Assembly: GCA_001779955.1 (NCBI GenBank)
Contig: MFES01000031.1
Span: 1,793 to 16,729 of the forward strand
Origin: Candidatus Doudnabacteria bacterium RIFCSPHIGHO2_02_FULL_46_11
Lineage (GTDB): Bacteria > Patescibacteriota > Doudnabacteria > UBA920 > 2-02-FULL-46-11
DNA: 14,937 nucleotides
Reading direction: 5' to 3'
This document shows, one piece after another, positions 1-6,345 of this stretch. The notes beneath the pieces were generated by a model. The model saw only the letters and a list, made by a program, of their open reading frames with translations, did not search any database and was not told the origin of the DNA. Position numbers and translations under genes: made by a program. The number at the start of each line of letters is the position of its first letter. Position 1 is the stretch's first letter.

Positions 1-149
1 TCAATGATCTGGGCTATACTTATCTCATTTCAGATGGCAAAAAACTTAGGTTCAGCGATAGCAATGTTTTCACCGGCAAAGGCTACAAAACTTCAAATGC
101 CATTGCCGCGGATCTGGCCAGCTATACCGAAGGCAGTATGATAGAATAA
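1..149 (+). CDS. C-terminus of surface-repeat protein (partial)
   Basis: An open frame enters from the left edge (first full codon at base 3) and ends with TAA at 147-149, giving 48 residues. The end reads YLISDGKKLRFSD, then VFTGKGYKTSNA and a terminal YTEG. From memory this matches a short repeat domain common at the end of Parcubacteria secreted or surface proteins: a tyrosine strand, a DGKK turn, an aromatic, a GY motif and a final tyrosine-x-x-glycine. The domain's function is not known to me. A hairpin follows 20 bp after the stop, and the pilB promoter lies beyond it, so the gene is probably a separate unit from the pilus operon. The missing N-terminus prevents any statement about signal peptide or overall architecture. 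Confidence 0.6.
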   Translation, partial: NDLGYTYLISDGKKLRFSDSNVFTGKGYKTSNAIAADLASYTEGSMIE

Positions 150-169
150 CTAATCTGAAAATTTAGATT

Positions 170-200
170 TTCAAAACTCGCCTTTACGGCGAGTTTTGAA
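170..200 (+). terminator. 13-bp hairpin after the surface-protein gene
   Basis: Bases 170-182 and 188-200 form a perfect 13-bp inverted repeat around a 5-nt loop. The outer stem is AT-rich (TTCAAAACTC) and the inner stem is GCC/GGC. No clean T tract follows the stem, though the A- and T-rich arms could let it work in either direction. It sits between a stop codon and the pilB promoter, which fits a terminator. Confidence 0.55.
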
Positions 201-233
201 TTCCGTGTGATAAGTTGTTGAGCACGCGCGTTT

Positions 234-263
234 TTGATTTTTTGACTATGAATGTGGTATAAT
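234..263 (+). promoter_or_regulatory. Extended -10 promoter for the pil operon
   Basis: TATAAT at 258-263 is preceded by TGG (255-257), an extended -10 element. TTGATT at 234-239 lies 18 bp upstream as a -35. The start would be near 270, leaving about 44 nt of leader before the TTG codon of pilB. It is the best promoter match in the first 6 kb. Confidence 0.7.
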
Positions 264-313
264 TTTAATAATTGCGCGATCAATATTAGAAATTAACACA
301 CAATAAATATACT

Positions 314-2071
314 TTGTCGGTTCCAGTTTCTACGTTGCAAAAAATAGTGATTTCGAGCGGCTTGGTTGACATCAAGCGTTTTAAGCAAATACAAACAGAC
401 GCAAAAAATAAGGGCGTTAGCGTTGAAAATTTGCTTTTGGAGCAGGGGCTGATAGATTCGAGCAAACTGCTTGAGATTCAGGGGGGTTTGCTTGGCGTTC
501 AGACAATAGACCTTAGGCATATTAAAATTCCGCGGGAGATTTTAAATTTGGTTCCAGAACCAATCGCCCGCCGGCATAATGTCTTGGCCTTTGCCAAGGA
601 GGGTCAAGTTTTAAGTCTGGCTATGACTGACCCTGACAACCTCCAAATTCGGGAGTTTATCAAAAAAACTTCCGGGCTCGAAGTTAAGCCGTTTCTCACC
701 ACGCCTGAAGGCCTTGAGGCAGGCTTGAGCCTCTATCACAACAATATCGAGGAAGAATTCAATAAAATTTTAGGCACAGAAAAATTTTTTTCCACCGATG
801 GCAGTGCCGCGAGTTTAGCCGGGTTAAACGATCAGTTGGCCAGTATGGCCGAGCAAATTCCGGTTATTCGGGTGGTTGATACTCTCATTGAATACGCCAT
901 TTTTGAAAAAGCCTCGGATATCCATCTCGAGGCCCAAGACGACAAAGTCGTCGTCCGTTACCGCATTGACGGCATCCTCCACGACGTCATGAGCTTGCCT
1001 AAAGTCATGCTTGGGGCCATAGTCGCGCGCATAAAAGTCCTTTCCAATTTGAAAATAGATGAGCACCGCCTGCCGCAAGACGGCAGGTTCAAGAAAGAAA
1101 CTAGCGGTTCCAAAGTCGCTTTCCGCGTTTCAACCATTCCGGTTTTTGACGGCGAAAAAGTTGTCATGCGATTGCTTGATGAAACCGCCCGGCCGATGAC
1201 GCTTGAGGAGTTGGGTTTTTCAAAAAAGTCTTTGGAGATAATCGCGCGTAACATTCGAAAACCGCACGGGGCTATATTGGTTACCGGGCCGACTGGCTCC
1301 GGCAAATCAACCACCCTCTACAGTATTTTATCCTTGCTTAATACGCGCAGTGTGAATATCAGCACCATCGAGGACCCCATAGAATATCGCATGTCGGGCG
1401 TCAACCAGATGCAGGTTAACCCTAAAATCAATTTAACTTTTGCCATGGGCCTTCGCGCGCTTTTGCGGCAAGACCCGAATATCATTATGATCGGTGAAAT
1501 CCGGGATAAAGAAACGGCCGAGGAAGCGGTACATGCCGCCATGACCGGCCACTTGGTGCTTTCAACTTTACATACCAACAGTGCGGCCGGCGCGCCGCCC
1601 AGGCTACTCGATATGGGGGTCGAGCCGTTCTTGATTGCCTCGACGGTCAATGTTTTGGCGGCCCAGCGCTTGGTCAGGCAGCTGTGCAAGAATTGCATGG
1701 TTAGCTACAACCTGACCGGCGAGCAGATTGAGGAGCTTTCCAAACATTTTAGTATGACCGATTTATTGCGCATAATGCAGCGCGAGGGCGCGATTGCTTC
1801 AAAAGTTAATTCGCTAGAGGGTCTTTTGTTCTTTAAGGGGCAAGGCTGCGACCGTTGTAGCAACACTGGCTATAAGGGCCGACAGGGAATTTATGAAGTG
1901 ATGGAGGTAACTGATGCCATTTCTGAACTTATTATGAAGCGCTGGCCGGCTAATGCCATTGAAGCCAAAGCCGTTGAACAGGGCATGGTGCAACTCTGGC
2001 AGGACGGTTTTATCAAAGCGCACATGGGCGTTACCAGTATTGAAGAAGTACTTAGGGTTTCGAAGGAATAA
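314..2071 (+). CDS. pilB: PilB, type IV pilus assembly ATPase
   Basis: This is the GspE/PulE/PilB hexameric secretion ATPase that drives pilus extension from the cytoplasmic face of the pilus platform. It has 585 residues, the usual family length. Residues about 1-150 form the N-terminal MshEN-like region. The catalytic core shows Walker A GPTGSGKST at 325-333, an Asp box STIEDPIEY at 350-358, Walker B DPNIIMIGEIRD at 387-398 with likely catalytic E395, and a His box TGHLVLSTLHTN at 411-422. Four cysteines (C458, C461, C512, C515) form the zinc-binding tetracysteine motif of true PilB/GspE proteins, which argues against PilT. The start is TTG at 314; the same frame has a stop at 287-289 and no nearby ATG, and the N-terminal sequence aligns well from there. 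No clear Shine-Dalgarno is present. It heads the pil operon. Confidence 0.95.
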   Translation: MSVPVSTLQKIVISSGLVDIKRFKQIQTDAKNKGVSVENLLLEQGLIDSSKLLEIQGGLLGVQTIDLRHIKIPREILNLVPEPIARRHNVLAFAKEGQVLSLAMTDPDNLQIREFIKKTSGLEVKPFLTTPEGLEAGLSLYHNNIEEEFNKILGTEKFFSTDGSAASLAGLNDQLASMAEQIPVIRVVDTLIEYAIFEKASDIHLEAQDDKVVVRYRIDGILHDVMSLPKVMLGAIVARIKVLSNLKIDEHRLPQDGRFKKETSGSKVAFRVSTIPVFDGEKVVMRLLDETARPMTLEELGFSKKSLEIIARNIRKPHGAILVTGPTGSGKSTTLYSILSLLNTRSVNISTIEDPIEYRMSGVNQMQVNPKINLTFAMGLRALLRQDPNIIMIGEIRDKETAEEAVHAAMTGHLVLSTLHTNSAAGAPPRLLDMGVEPFLIASTVNVLAAQRLVRQLCKNCMVSYNLTGEQIEELSKHFSMTDLLRIMQREGAIASKVNSLEGLLFFKGQGCDRCSNTGYKGRQGIYEVMEVTDAISELIMKRWPANAIEAKAVEQGMVQLWQDGFIKAHMGVTSIEEVLRVSKE

Positions 2072-2083
2072 TTTTAATGAAAC

Positions 2084-2169
2084 TTCAAATATCAACCCTC
2101 AACCCACAAATAAACTTCAAGCCTCAATCTTCAAATTTGAAGTTTGGAGTTTGAATTTTGAGGGTTATG
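2084..2169 (+). repeat. Imperfect palindrome of ~7-bp units before pilC
   Basis: The whole pilB-pilC gap is an imperfect palindrome centred on CTTCAAATTTGAAG (2129-2142). The left arm is built of TCAAnnn-type units at about 7-bp spacing; the right arm is their complement. AACCCTCAA (2094-2102) can pair with TTGAGGGTT (2158-2166). The right arm contains the GAGGG Shine-Dalgarno of pilC (2160-2164). The arms differ in length by about 11 nt, so the outer helix closes over an asymmetric interior. Confidence 0.75.
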
Positions 2170-2174
2170 ACTAT

Positions 2175-3386
2175 ATGCATTTTAATTACATTGCTTTAGA
2201 CAAATTAGGGAAGCGCCTGAACGGAGAAGTCGAGGCCGAAAATACCAAGGCCGCGGCTGACATGCTTCGCGCCCAAGCCTTACTGCCGATAAACATTTCT
2301 TCTGAAAAATCTGACGTCAAAAAAAAGTTTAATGTTAAAAACTTATTCGGCAAGGTACCGCTGGTTGAAAAGACAAGCTTTATAAAAAATCTGGCGGTAA
2401 TGCTCAAAAGCGGTTTTCCGGTCAGCCGCGCCCTTCTAGTTTTGTCGCAACAAACCAGTAACGTAACCTTGGCCGAAGCCATAGCCGACATCAGCAACCA
2501 GGTGCAAGCCGGACAACCGCTGGCCGCGGCCTTTGCTCGCCATCCCAAAGTTTTCTCGGAAATGTTTGTGAGTATGGTCAAAGTCGGTGAAGTCTCGGGC
2601 AGCCTTGACCAGACGCTCTTAGATTTGGGCGAGCAGATGAAGAAGGATCATGATTTGATTAGAAAAACGCGGGGCGCCATGATTTATCCGACCGTTATTT
2701 TAACGCTTATGATTGTCGTCGGGATTGTTATGTTTACCTTTGTTTTGCCGAAACTCACTTCTCTGTTCCTTGAATTTGATGTAGAGCTACCGCTGGTGAC
2801 GCGCGCGATTATCGGCGCCGTTGATTTTATGGAAGCTTTCGGGGTCTTTATTCTTTTGGCATTAGTGGCTTTAATTGTTGGTGCAATTTACACCTTGAAA
2901 ATAAAGTCTGTGCGCAGGTTGGTTGACGCCGCAATTTTGCGAATACCGATAATAGGCAAAATCCTCATGTTTACCAATTTGGCCAGGTTTGCACGCACGC
3001 TTTCCGGCCTTATCAAATCAGGCATGCCGATTTTGGATTCAATTAGGGTGACCGGTGAAGCCTTGGGCAATTTAAAATATCGCGAGGCCATCGCCGCCGC
3101 CGGGGAAGCGATACGCGCCGGTACGCCAATTGCTACCGCGCTCGAGGTGCATAAAACCGTGTTTACTCCGCTTTTGTTGAGCATGGTGGCCGTAGGCGAG
3201 GAAAGCGGGAACATTGATGTGGTTCTGGCCGAAGTGGCGGAATTTTATGAGGCCGAAGTAGACCAGTCAGTAAGTAATTTCTCGTCCATTCTTGAGCCGG
3301 TCTTGATGGTCGTTGTTGGCGTGGTCGTGGCTGTACTGGCTTTAGGCCTGATAATGCCGATTTACTCAATAACCCAAAGCATTTAA
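2175..3386 (+). CDS. pilC: PilC, type IV pilus inner-membrane platform protein
   Basis: PilC/GspF family polytopic membrane protein that anchors the PilB motor and couples it to pilin polymerisation. I choose ATG at 2175, giving 403 residues, the family norm, because GAGGG lies 10 nt upstream and the sequence MHFNYIALDKLGKRLNG is a typical PilC opening. The frame stays open upstream into pilB, but that extension is not PilC-like. Two T2SSF repeats are visible. The first begins near KTSFIKNLAVMLKSGFPVSRAL and ends with KVGEVSGSLDQTL; the second begins near FARTLSGLIKSGMPILDSI and ends with VGEESGNIDVVL. Three hydrophobic segments follow the expected order: one after the first repeat (TVILTLMIVVGIVMFTFVLP), one before the second, and one at the C-terminus. 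It lies 103 nt after pilB, the gap being filled by the palindrome that contains its ribosome binding site. Confidence 0.95.
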   Translation: MHFNYIALDKLGKRLNGEVEAENTKAAADMLRAQALLPINISSEKSDVKKKFNVKNLFGKVPLVEKTSFIKNLAVMLKSGFPVSRALLVLSQQTSNVTLAEAIADISNQVQAGQPLAAAFARHPKVFSEMFVSMVKVGEVSGSLDQTLLDLGEQMKKDHDLIRKTRGAMIYPTVILTLMIVVGIVMFTFVLPKLTSLFLEFDVELPLVTRAIIGAVDFMEAFGVFILLALVALIVGAIYTLKIKSVRRLVDAAILRIPIIGKILMFTNLARFARTLSGLIKSGMPILDSIRVTGEALGNLKYREAIAAAGEAIRAGTPIATALEVHKTVFTPLLLSMVAVGEESGNIDVVLAEVAEFYEAEVDQSVSNFSSILEPVLMVVVGVVVAVLALGLIMPIYSITQSI

Positions 3387-3397
3387 ATAACCTGGGA

Positions 3398-3418
3398 GGG
3401 AGAAAAGAATTTTCTCCC
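3398..3418 (+). promoter_or_regulatory. Hairpin between pilC and pilM
   Basis: GGGAGAAAA (3398-3406) and TTTTCTCCC (3410-3418) form a perfect 9-bp stem with a GAA loop, 11 nt after the pilC stop and 13 nt before the pilM ATG. It hides the purine-rich GGGAGGGAG tract. The T residues are inside the stem and no T tract follows, so an mRNA stability or partial termination role is likelier than a full terminator. Confidence 0.6.
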
Positions 3419-3431
3419 CACAATCAAATTT

Positions 3432-4559
3432 ATGTTTTTCAGTAAAATTGACAATCCAATCGGGCTTGACCTTTCCGATCTTTCGGTAAAGCTAGTTCAG
3501 CTTAACCGAAAAGGCCCGGGCCTCGAGCTTAGCGCTTATGCCGACGTATCGCTGCCGGGCGGACTTTTAGAGCACGATCTTATTCAAAACCGCGAAGCTT
3601 TGGTTGATTACCTTAAACGGGTTTTTTCCAATAAAGATAGCCATAAAGGCAAATTTGCCGGCCGCTCAATAGTTGCTTCAATTCCTGAATCAAAGGCTTT
3701 TGTCAGGGTTATCAACCTTCCCAGCTTAATGCCCGAGGAATTGGTTACGGCCGTGCCGATTGAGGCTGAACAATATATTCCTTTGCCCATAGGCGAGATG
3801 CAGGTGGACTGGCAAGTTGTCGCCCGGAGCGATGCCGGGCTTCAGGTTTTCATTACCGCCACGCCAAAAAGCTATATTGAAGAACTGCTTTCCGTTTTTT
3901 CCGATGCCGGGCTTGTTGTGCAAAGCATTGAGGCCGAATCGGCGGCCATTGTCCGCGCTTTGCTTAAAAAATCCGACAACCCACCGGGAACCTTGATTTT
4001 AGACATGAACGCAAGCCGCACCAGCTTTATACTTTATGTCGCAAATTCCATTCAATTTACCTCTAGCATCCCCATGGCCGGTAATGCTCTAACCGATGCC
4101 ATTGCCCAAAGGCTTAAACTTAATAAAACTGAAGCCGAAAAGATAAAAAGGCATTACGGAATTTCATCTTACAGCTTGCCCGGCGAAAAGGTCTCGCCCG
4201 AAACCGCCACAACCATTTCGGAAGTGGTTATTGCCCTCGAGCCGGTATTGAATAATCTTTATGATGAAATGAAAAATACTATCAAATTCTATGAGGAGCA
4301 TAACCTTTCCGGAACATCTGGCGCTGTTATACAGGAAATAATTATTTGCGGCGGCACGAGCAAACTGCCAAACCTATCCGAGTACCTGCAGGGAAAAATT
4401 CAGGCCGATAATGAGTTTAGCAGGCGCGGCATTAAGGTCAGCTTAGGCGATGCCTGGCGAAACATTATCGAGAATGGTCCGCCGCCTTTTTCACAGCGAG
4501 AAGCATTATCTTATACCACGGCCCTGGGCTTGGCTTTGAGGAATTATGAAATTAGCTAA
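3432..4559 (+). CDS. pilM: PilM, actin-like pilus alignment protein
   Basis: PilM is a cytoplasmic FtsA-like protein that binds the N-terminus of PilN and links the PilMNO complex to the motor. It has 375 residues, normal length. Family landmarks are IGLDLSDLSVKLVQL (10-24), the EAEQYIPLPIGEMQVDW region (111-127), LILDMNASRTS (188-198), SSIPMAGNALTDAI (211-224) and the adenosine-side IIICGGTSKLPNL (303-315). The two phosphate-contacting motifs depart from the usual DIG form: they read D13-L-S15 and D191-M-N193, so both glycines are replaced. Residues 240-300 give the usual helix-rich subdomain. The start ATG at 3432 has no obvious Shine-Dalgarno. The 3' end overlaps pilN by 14 nt, which suggests translational coupling. 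Confidence 0.92.
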   Translation: MFFSKIDNPIGLDLSDLSVKLVQLNRKGPGLELSAYADVSLPGGLLEHDLIQNREALVDYLKRVFSNKDSHKGKFAGRSIVASIPESKAFVRVINLPSLMPEELVTAVPIEAEQYIPLPIGEMQVDWQVVARSDAGLQVFITATPKSYIEELLSVFSDAGLVVQSIEAESAAIVRALLKKSDNPPGTLILDMNASRTSFILYVANSIQFTSSIPMAGNALTDAIAQRLKLNKTEAEKIKRHYGISSYSLPGEKVSPETATTISEVVIALEPVLNNLYDEMKNTIKFYEEHNLSGTSGAVIQEIIICGGTSKLPNLSEYLQGKIQADNEFSRRGIKVSLGDAWRNIIENGPPPFSQREALSYTTALGLALRNYEIS

Positions 4560-5091
4560 TTTACTTCCGAAAAATTATGTCCAAAGCTATAAGCTGTACC
4601 TTGGCTTGCTTTACGCCAAACGGTTGTTTTTGGATCAGACAATTATCGCTCTTTTGGTTGGCGTAATTTTAGGAGCCCAGTTTTTTGTTTTGCGCGAACA
4701 AACAGACGATTTAGCGCATACGGCGGCAAATTTAAACAAATTAAGCTCCTCAATTAATGTAGCCGAATTGCAAAAAGCGGCAGATGACCAGGCCGAACGT
4801 TTAAAAGCTGTTTCCGAGGTCATAAAAATCAAATCCGATTTCTCGCCTTTTATTGACGAATTTATCGAGCAAGTACCGCCGGGTGTAACTTTGCAGAGCG
4901 TAATTTTAGACTCAAGCAAAAAACAAATAGACGTCTCCGGACGGGCTTCCGCCCGCGAACAAATAGTCTTGCTGCATAGCAGGCTTGAGAGTTCAGAAAG
5001 TTTAAAGATTGTTTACGCGCCACTTTCTAATTTAACCGCCGCGACCGATGCCAGTTTCAGATTTATCGTTTCATTCACCACTGCGCCATGA
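4546..5091 (+). CDS. pilN: PilN, type IV pilus inner-membrane protein
   Basis: Single-pass inner-membrane protein of the PilMNO alignment complex, 181 residues. The N-terminal ANLLPKNY (4-11) is the conserved NLLP motif that docks in PilM. One membrane helix follows (about 33-49, TIIALLVGVILGAQFF), then a coiled-coil region (about 50-95) and a C-terminal ferredoxin-like domain that starts near FIDEFIEQVPPGVTLQSV. GAGG at 4538-4541 precedes the ATG, inside the end of pilM. Its stop overlaps the pilO start in an ATGA arrangement. Sequence conservation in PilN is low, so the call rests on the NLLP motif, topology and gene order together. Confidence 0.88.
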   Translation: MKLANLLPKNYVQSYKLYLGLLYAKRLFLDQTIIALLVGVILGAQFFVLREQTDDLAHTAANLNKLSSSINVAELQKAADDQAERLKAVSEVIKIKSDFSPFIDEFIEQVPPGVTLQSVILDSSKKQIDVSGRASAREQIVLLHSRLESSESLKIVYAPLSNLTAATDASFRFIVSFTTAP

Positions 5092-5741
5092 TCCGCTTAA
5101 ACTTCCTGAAAAATTTTAAACTTAGCCACCCCCGCCAGCTTTTAGAGCTTCTGTCGGTAGTTGTAATTTGGGCGGTTTTATTTGGCGTGGTTTTGGTTTT
5201 AGGCGGAAAAGTTGCCGGCTTGCGCGAGCAGGCCGCCAATTTAAAAGTAGAAATTACTTCTCTGGAAACCGCCCAGAGCGACTATGCCATATTGAAAAAT
5301 GCGGTTGCCGGCACAAGCGGCGATAGGTCCAGCCTTGAAATGCTCTTGCCGGCGCGCAACGACGTTTTAACAAATATCCAACTGCTTGAAGCCCTGGCCG
5401 CACAAACCCAAAACGTTCAGTCCATAAAAATTACCGAACCGGCCCCGGACAGCAAGAAAAAAACCACGGCCAGCTCGCAAAACAGCGCCACTAAGTCAAA
5501 TTCGGAAAGCGGGGTGGCGGCCAGCGCGGTTCTAGGTAAGGCGGAATTCACTATTACCTTAAACGGCGGCTTTGTTTCCTTAATGCAGTACCTTAAAAGT
5601 TTTGAGAACCAGCCGTTTTTGGCAACAATAAAGTCAATTGGTTTGACCGGTGAAACAGCCACGGTTGGCCGCGGCACGGTTGTTAATACCGGCCTGATTG
5701 AAAGCGAAATAGAAGGTACTTTCTATTTTTTAAATGAGTAA
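5088..5741 (+). CDS. pilO: PilO-like type IV pilus inner-membrane protein
   Basis: Structural partner of PilN, 217 residues. A short basic N-terminus leads into one membrane helix (about 20-41), then a coiled coil (about 42-70), a low-complexity Ser/Lys/Ala stretch (about 120-146) and a C-terminal domain that includes FVSLMQYLKSFENQPFLATI, typical of the PilO ferredoxin-like fold. The start codon overlaps the pilN stop (ATGA at 5088-5091), so translation is likely coupled. PilO sequences diverge quickly; topology and position after pilM-pilN support the name. Confidence 0.85.
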   Translation: MIRLNFLKNFKLSHPRQLLELLSVVVIWAVLFGVVLVLGGKVAGLREQAANLKVEITSLETAQSDYAILKNAVAGTSGDRSSLEMLLPARNDVLTNIQLLEALAAQTQNVQSIKITEPAPDSKKKTTASSQNSATKSNSESGVAASAVLGKAEFTITLNGGFVSLMQYLKSFENQPFLATIKSIGLTGETATVGRGTVVNTGLIESEIEGTFYFLNE

Positions 5742-5747
5742 TTTATC

Positions 5748-6032
5748 ATGGAAATAAATTTCAAAAAATTGTCGCCGCTAATAAAGAAGGATATTAGCTT
5801 CGTTTTTAAGGCCGTGATGGTTTTGGTTTTGATTCTTTGGGGGCTCTGGTATTACCGCGTAGGCTTTGCCGAGGTTGAAGTGAAAAAACCGCAGTCCAAA
5901 AAATTGGAAATTAAAATTGACCGGAACGCTTACGAAGTCGCCAAAAAATATCTGGGGCAAATCGACTCCTATCAATTGCCTGATTTAAATTCCCTATACG
6001 AAAACCCCGAGCCTTTTCAGGAATATCAGTAA
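5748..6032 (+). CDS. Small single-pass membrane protein ending the pil operon
   Basis: I do not recognise this 94-residue protein. It has a lysine-rich N-terminus, one membrane helix (about 20-36, FKAVMVLVLILWGLWYY), a charged linker (VEVKKPQSKKLEIKID) and a soluble C-terminal tail of about 40 residues with no cysteines. It starts 6 nt after pilO, so it is co-transcribed and presumably acts with the alignment complex. It occupies the place where pilP sits in proteobacterial operons, but it has no lipobox and is not a PilP homologue by sequence. No Shine-Dalgarno is evident. Confidence 0.75.
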   Translation: MEINFKKLSPLIKKDISFVFKAVMVLVLILWGLWYYRVGFAEVEVKKPQSKKLEIKIDRNAYEVAKKYLGQIDSYQLPDLNSLYENPEPFQEYQ

Positions 6033-6041
6033 TTAATTTTT

Positions 6042-6064
6042 TTGCCTGCCGCTAGGCTTGGCAA
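6042..6064 (+). terminator. Possible pil operon terminator hairpin
   Basis: TTGCC (6042-6046) pairs with GGCAA (6060-6064), with an inner GCC/GGC pair (6048-6050, 6055-6057) around GCTA. It begins 10 nt after the last pil-operon stop. A T tract precedes rather than follows it, so its strength on the plus strand is uncertain. A second small hairpin (GGCTT/AAGCC, 6095-6109) follows within the tRNA promoter. Confidence 0.4.
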
Positions 6065-6097
6065 TTAACAATTTTCAGTTTCCCATGAATTTTAGGC

Positions 6098-6126
6098 TTG
6101 ATAAAAGCCGGTTTTGATGGTACCAT
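6098..6126 (+). promoter_or_regulatory. Promoter for the tRNA block
   Basis: TTGATA (6098-6103), a 17-bp spacer and TACCAT (6121-6126), preceded by TGG (118-120 of the 6000s), resemble an extended -10 promoter. Predicted start near 6133, about 9 nt before the first tRNA-like sequence at 6142. Confidence 0.5.
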
Positions 6127-6141
6127 TTGTTGAGTTGGGTT

Positions 6142-6200
6142 GCGCCCGTAACTTAACTGGATAGAGTACCTGGCTTCGAACCAGGGGGTTGGCGGGCACG
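6142..6200 (+). pseudogene. 5' half of an interrupted tRNA-Arg(UCG) copy
   Basis: Bases 6142-6148 look like an acceptor strand (GCGCCCG), 6151-6167 a D arm (ACTT/GAGT), and 6169-6185 an anticodon arm with loop CTTCGAA and anticodon TCG at 6176-6178. Bases 6155-6192 are identical over 38 nt to 6235-6272 in the intact tRNA-Arg 80 bp downstream. The match stops just after the variable loop; a small GGCG/CGCC hairpin (6191-6194, 6197-6200) stands where the T arm should begin. No contiguous T arm or acceptor 3' strand exists, so alone it cannot be a normal tRNA. The missing half appears to lie at 6306-6334. Confidence 0.7.
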
Positions 6201-6310
6201 CCCTCACACCACTTGTCTTTAGTTCCCGTAGCTCAACTGGATAGAGTACCTGGCTTCGAACCAGGGGGTTGGGAGTTCGAGTCCCTCCGGGAACACCAGT
6301 GGTGTGAGGG
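6201..6310. repeat. 13-bp perfect inverted repeat flanking tRNA-Arg
   Basis: CCCTCACACCACT (6201-6213) and AGTGGTGTGAGGG (6298-6310) are perfect complements. They enclose an 8-nt leader and the entire intact tRNA-Arg; the right arm begins on the final A of the encoded CCA. G6200·U6311 and C6199-G6312 could extend the helix. Confidence 0.85.
6222..6298 (+). tRNA. tRNA-Arg(UCG)
   Basis: Complete 77-nt cloverleaf with an encoded CCA. The acceptor stem GTTCCCG (6222-6228) pairs perfectly with CGGGAAC (6288-6294); discriminator A6295. D arm GCTC/GAGT. Anticodon stem CCTGG/CCAGG (6249-6253, 6261-6265) with loop CTTCGAA and anticodon TCG (6256-6258), reading CGA and probably other CGN codons. Variable loop GGGTT. 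T loop TTCGAGT (6276-6282). The T stem GGGAG/CCCTC contains one A-C mismatch and one G·U, which is slightly unusual. It sits inside the two halves of another tRNA-Arg copy and between the arms of a 13-bp inverted repeat. Confidence 0.93.
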
Positions 6311-6334
6311 TGAAAGTCCCTCCGATGGGCACCA
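6306..6334 (+). pseudogene. 3' half of the interrupted tRNA-Arg copy
   Basis: GAGGG (6306-6310), a 7-nt loop TGAAAGT and CCCTC (6318-6322) make a perfect T-arm-like hairpin, followed by a strand ending in GGGC and ACCA (6331-6334). AGTCCCTCCG (6315-6324) is identical to 6280-6289 in the T arm of the intact tRNA-Arg, and both end in CACCA. The loop lacks the TTC consensus. Joined to 6142-6190 it would give 78 nt. ATGGGC (6325-6330) can pair with GCCCGT (6144-6149), a six-pair acceptor-like stem that is two nt out of the register expected from the 5' half. Confidence 0.55.
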
Positions 6335-6345
6335 TTAAAATTTTC

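Noticed and set aside
242..263. TTGACT at 242-247 as the -35 of the pil promoter
   Set aside because: Only 10 bp separate it from TATAAT; TTGATT at 234-239 gives 18 bp.
1953..2174. The pilC frame is open far upstream, with an ATG at 1953 inside pilB
   Set aside because: The extra 74 residues overlap pilB out of frame, are not PilC-like and lack a ribosome site; ATG 2175 has GAGGG at 10 nt and a typical PilC start.
6142..6200. Calling the first tRNA-Arg copy a functional stand-alone tRNA
   Set aside because: It has no contiguous T arm or acceptor 3' strand.
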